From positions 558,001-622,000 of the forward strand of contig JASGHM010000001.1 of the NCBI GenBank assembly GCA_047602365.1: a stretch of 64,000 nucleotides of DNA, in the 5' to 3' direction. Each line of letters begins with the position of its first letter. Position 1 is the first letter of the stretch. Shown piece by piece: positions 62,091-64,000 of this stretch. The notes beneath the pieces were generated by a model. The model was not told where the DNA came from. It did not search any database and worked only from the letters and a program-made list of their open reading frames with translations. Made by a program: the position numbers and the translations under genes. Origin of the DNA: Piscinibacter sp047602365. GTDB taxonomy: Bacteria; Pseudomonadota; Gammaproteobacteria; Burkholderiales; Burkholderiaceae_C.

Positions 62091-63409
62091 CACTGCTTTC
62101 CCTTCAGGCGGAACTCCGCGGCCTGGGCATGCGCCTGCAGCCCCTCGCCATAGGCCAGCTCGGCGGCGATCGGGCCGAGCAGCTGCGCGCCGGCCTCGCT
62201 GACCTCGATCAGGCTGCTGCGCTTCTGGAAGTCGTAGACGCCCAGCGGCGAACTGAAGCGCGCGGTGCCCGAGGTGGGCAGCACGTGGTTCGGGCCGGCG
62301 CAGTAGTCGCCCAGGCTCTCGCTGGTGAAGGCGCCGAGGAAGATCGCGCCGGCGTGCCTGAGCAGCGGCTCCCAGCGGCCGGGCTCGCGGCTGGACACCT
62401 CCAGGTGCTCCGGCGCGATGCGGTTGCTGATCGCACAGGCTTCGTCCATCGAACGCGTGTGGATCAGCGCACCGCGGCCTTCCAGCGAGGCGCGGATCAC
62501 CTCTCGGCGCGGCATGGCGGGCAGCAGGCGGTCGATCTCGGCTTTCACCCGTGCGATGTAGGCGGCGTCGGGGCACAGCAGGATGCTCTGCGCCAGTTCG
62601 TCGTGCTCGGCCTGGCTGAACAGGTCCATCGCCACCCAGTCGGCCGGCGTCGTGCCGTCGGCCAGCACCAGGATCTCGCTGGGGCCGGCGATCATGTCGA
62701 TGCCGACCTTGCCGAACACCCGCCGCTTGGCGCTGGCCACGTAGGCATTGCCCGGCCCGGTGATCTTGTCGACCGCCGGCACGGTGGTGGTGCCGTAGGC
62801 CAGCGCAGCGACCGCCTGTGCACCGCCGATGGCGAAGGCCCGGCTCACACCCGCCACCGCCGCAGCGGCCAGCACCAGCGGGTTGCGCTCACCCTTGGGC
62901 GTGGGCACCACCATGACGATCTCGCCGACACCGGCCACATGCGCCGGCACCACGTTCATCAGCACGCTGGACGGATAGGCGGCCTTGCCGCCGGGCACGT
63001 AGACACCGACGCGGTCCAGCGGCGTGACCTTCTGGCCGAGCAGCGTGCCGTCGGCATCGCGGTAGCTCCAGCTGCGGCCGCAGGCCTCGAGCTGGCGCTG
63101 GTGGTAGTCACGCACGCGGGCCGCGGCGGCTTCCAGCGCGCTGCGCTGCGCCGGCGTGATCTGCCCCAATGCGGCCTGCAGCTCGGCCTGGCTGATCTCC
63201 AGCTCGGCCATGGACTTCGCGGCCAGGCCGTCGAAACGTTGCGTGTACTCCAGCACCGCCGCATCGCCACGCTTCTCCACGTCGGCGAGGATGTCGGCCA
63301 CACGGCCTTCGATCGCCGCGTCGGTCTCGGCCGACCAGTGCAGCACGCGCGCGAACTCGGCCTCGAAATCGGCCGCGGTGGTGGCGAGCTGGCGGATCGC
63401 AACGCTCAT
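62090..63409 (-). CDS. hisD: Histidinol dehydrogenase HisD
   Basis: A zinc enzyme that oxidises histidinol to histidine in two steps. The protein has 439 residues. GVYVPGGKAAYPSSVLMNVV, GPGNAYVASAKRRVFGKVGI, EHDELAQSILL and the C-terminal GPNHVLPTSGTARF are standard. The ATG overlaps the hisG stop (ATGA). Confidence 0.97.
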   Translation of the reverse strand: MSVAIRQLATTAADFEAEFARVLHWSAETDAAIEGRVADILADVEKRGDAAVLEYTQRFDGLAAKSMAELEISQAELQAALGQITPAQRSALEAAAARVRDYHQRQLEACGRSWSYRDADGTLLGQKVTPLDRVGVYVPGGKAAYPSSVLMNVVPAHVAGVGEIVMVVPTPKGERNPLVLAAAAVAGVSRAFAIGGAQAVAALAYGTTTVPAVDKITGPGNAYVASAKRRVFGKVGIDMIAGPSEILVLADGTTPADWVAMDLFSQAEHDELAQSILLCPDAAYIARVKAEIDRLLPAMPRREVIRASLEGRGALIHTRSMDEACAISNRIAPEHLEVSSREPGRWEPLLRHAGAIFLGAFTSESLGDYCAGPNHVLPTSGTARFSSPLGVYDFQKRSSLIEVSEAGAQLLGPIAAELAYGEGLQAHAQAAEFRLKGKQ

Positions 63410-64000
63410 GGCTTGACCCCGACGGCAGCTTCGAACGCGTCGATGATCGTGCGGATGGCCTCGCGCTTGAGCTTCAGCGCCGCCTGGTTGACCACCAACC
63501 GGGACGAGATCTGCATGATCTGCTCGACCTCGACCAGGTTGTTCGCGCGCAAGGTGCTGCCGGTGGACACCAGGTCGACGATCGCGTCGGCCAGGCCGGT
63601 CAGCGGCGCCAGCTCCATCGAGCCATAGAGCTTGATCAGGTCGACGTGCACGCCCTTGTTGGCGAAGTGCTCGCGGGCGATCTCCGTGTACTTGGTGGCC
63701 ACGCGGATGCGCGAGCCCTGCTTGACGGCGCCGGCATAGTCGAAGTCGGCGCGCACCGCGACGCTCATGCGGCACCTGGCGATCTTCAGGTCCAGCGGCT
63801 GATACAGGCCCTTGGCCGCCATGTTCGAGCAGCGTGTCGCGGCCGACCACGCCGAGGTCGGCGCCGCCATGCTGCACATAGGTCGGCACGTCGGTCGCGC
63901 GAACGAGCACGATGCGCACGTTCGGCTGGCTGGTGCCGATGATGAGCTTGCGGCTCTTCTCCGGGTCTTCCGAAACCTCGATGCCGGCCGACTTCAGCAG
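63406..64000 (-). CDS. hisG: ATP phosphoribosyltransferase HisG, 5' end missing and one-base frameshift
   Basis: The first enzyme of histidine synthesis, joining PRPP and ATP. The N-terminal 15-20 residues lie beyond the window. The visible first part reads LLKSAGIEVSEDPEKSRKL, then VRATDVPTYVQHGGADLGVV and LLEHGG, all family sequence. Here the frame changes: the rest (GLYQPLDLKIARCRMSVAVR to AFEAAVGVKP) is in another frame. One extra base near 63809-63817 (CAAGGG for CAGGG) explains it. It is the short form that needs HisZ. The frameshift is probably a sequence error. Confidence 0.9.

Overview
The window is about 70% G+C, gene-dense and almost free of long intergenic gaps. It reads as a chromosomal segment of a betaproteobacterium of the order Burkholderiales, most like the Rubrivivax/Methylibium/Leptothrix group. 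The reasons are the gene content and order: pilS-PP0621-ypjD-ffh, pilBCD-coaE-zapD-yacG, mlaFEDACB with mlaA inside the operon, lolB-ispE-tRNA-Gln-prs-rplY-pth, and a hisGDCBHAF run. Protein flavours (cytochrome c4, RppH, MsrPQ, DUF1631, CIRCE-controlled groESL) agree. This placement rests on recall, not on a search. No phage, insertion sequence, CRISPR array or integrase was seen, and no stretch of more than 300 bases lacks a gene.

Layout. 1-4.65 kb: start of a PilS-type sensor kinase, a PP0621 zinc-ribbon-like protein, a CcsA/YpjD membrane protein, then ffh and ftsY on opposite strands flanking a membrane-anchored DUF2726 protein. 4.7-4.8 kb: tRNA-Met and terminator. 4.86-13.3 kb: ten minus-strand genes with the spacing of one operon and no standard name. 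13.4-27.1 kb: housekeeping genes (GNAT, miaB, hemA-prfA-prmC, grxD-ubiX, a lytic transglycosylase, proS, rppH, proB, obgE, rpmA, rplU). 27.3-34.6 kb: ispB, tRNA-Pro, pilBCD, coaE, zapD, yacG and a lipoprotein. 34.6-43.9 kb: groESL, DUF1631, a patatin/Omp85-type protein, a hydrolase, engB, cytochrome c4. 44-50.5 kb: msrPQ, the mla operon and mutM. 50.6-56.7 kb: TPR protein, lolB, ispE, tRNA-Gln, prs, rplY, pth. 56.7-64 kb: ferredoxin, coaD, rsmD and the histidine operon up to a partial hisG.

The most interesting region is 4858-13307. In transcription order it encodes a SAM methyltransferase, a short-chain-like prenyl diphosphate synthase, a protein with an Ig-like N-terminus, a CrtC/AttH-like lipocalin-fold enzyme, an SCP2-like carrier, a plant/cyanobacterial-type IspH, a small protein made of five roughly ten-residue beta repeats, and three cytosolic proteins with Ig-like modules. 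I infer an isoprenoid-lipid pathway that makes, modifies, carries and perhaps packages a hydrophobic product. I do not recognise it as a described system.

Three genes (ftsY, hisG and the SCP2-like gene) read as if each carried one extra base. ftsY should be indispensable, so sequencing or assembly errors are likelier than true mutations.
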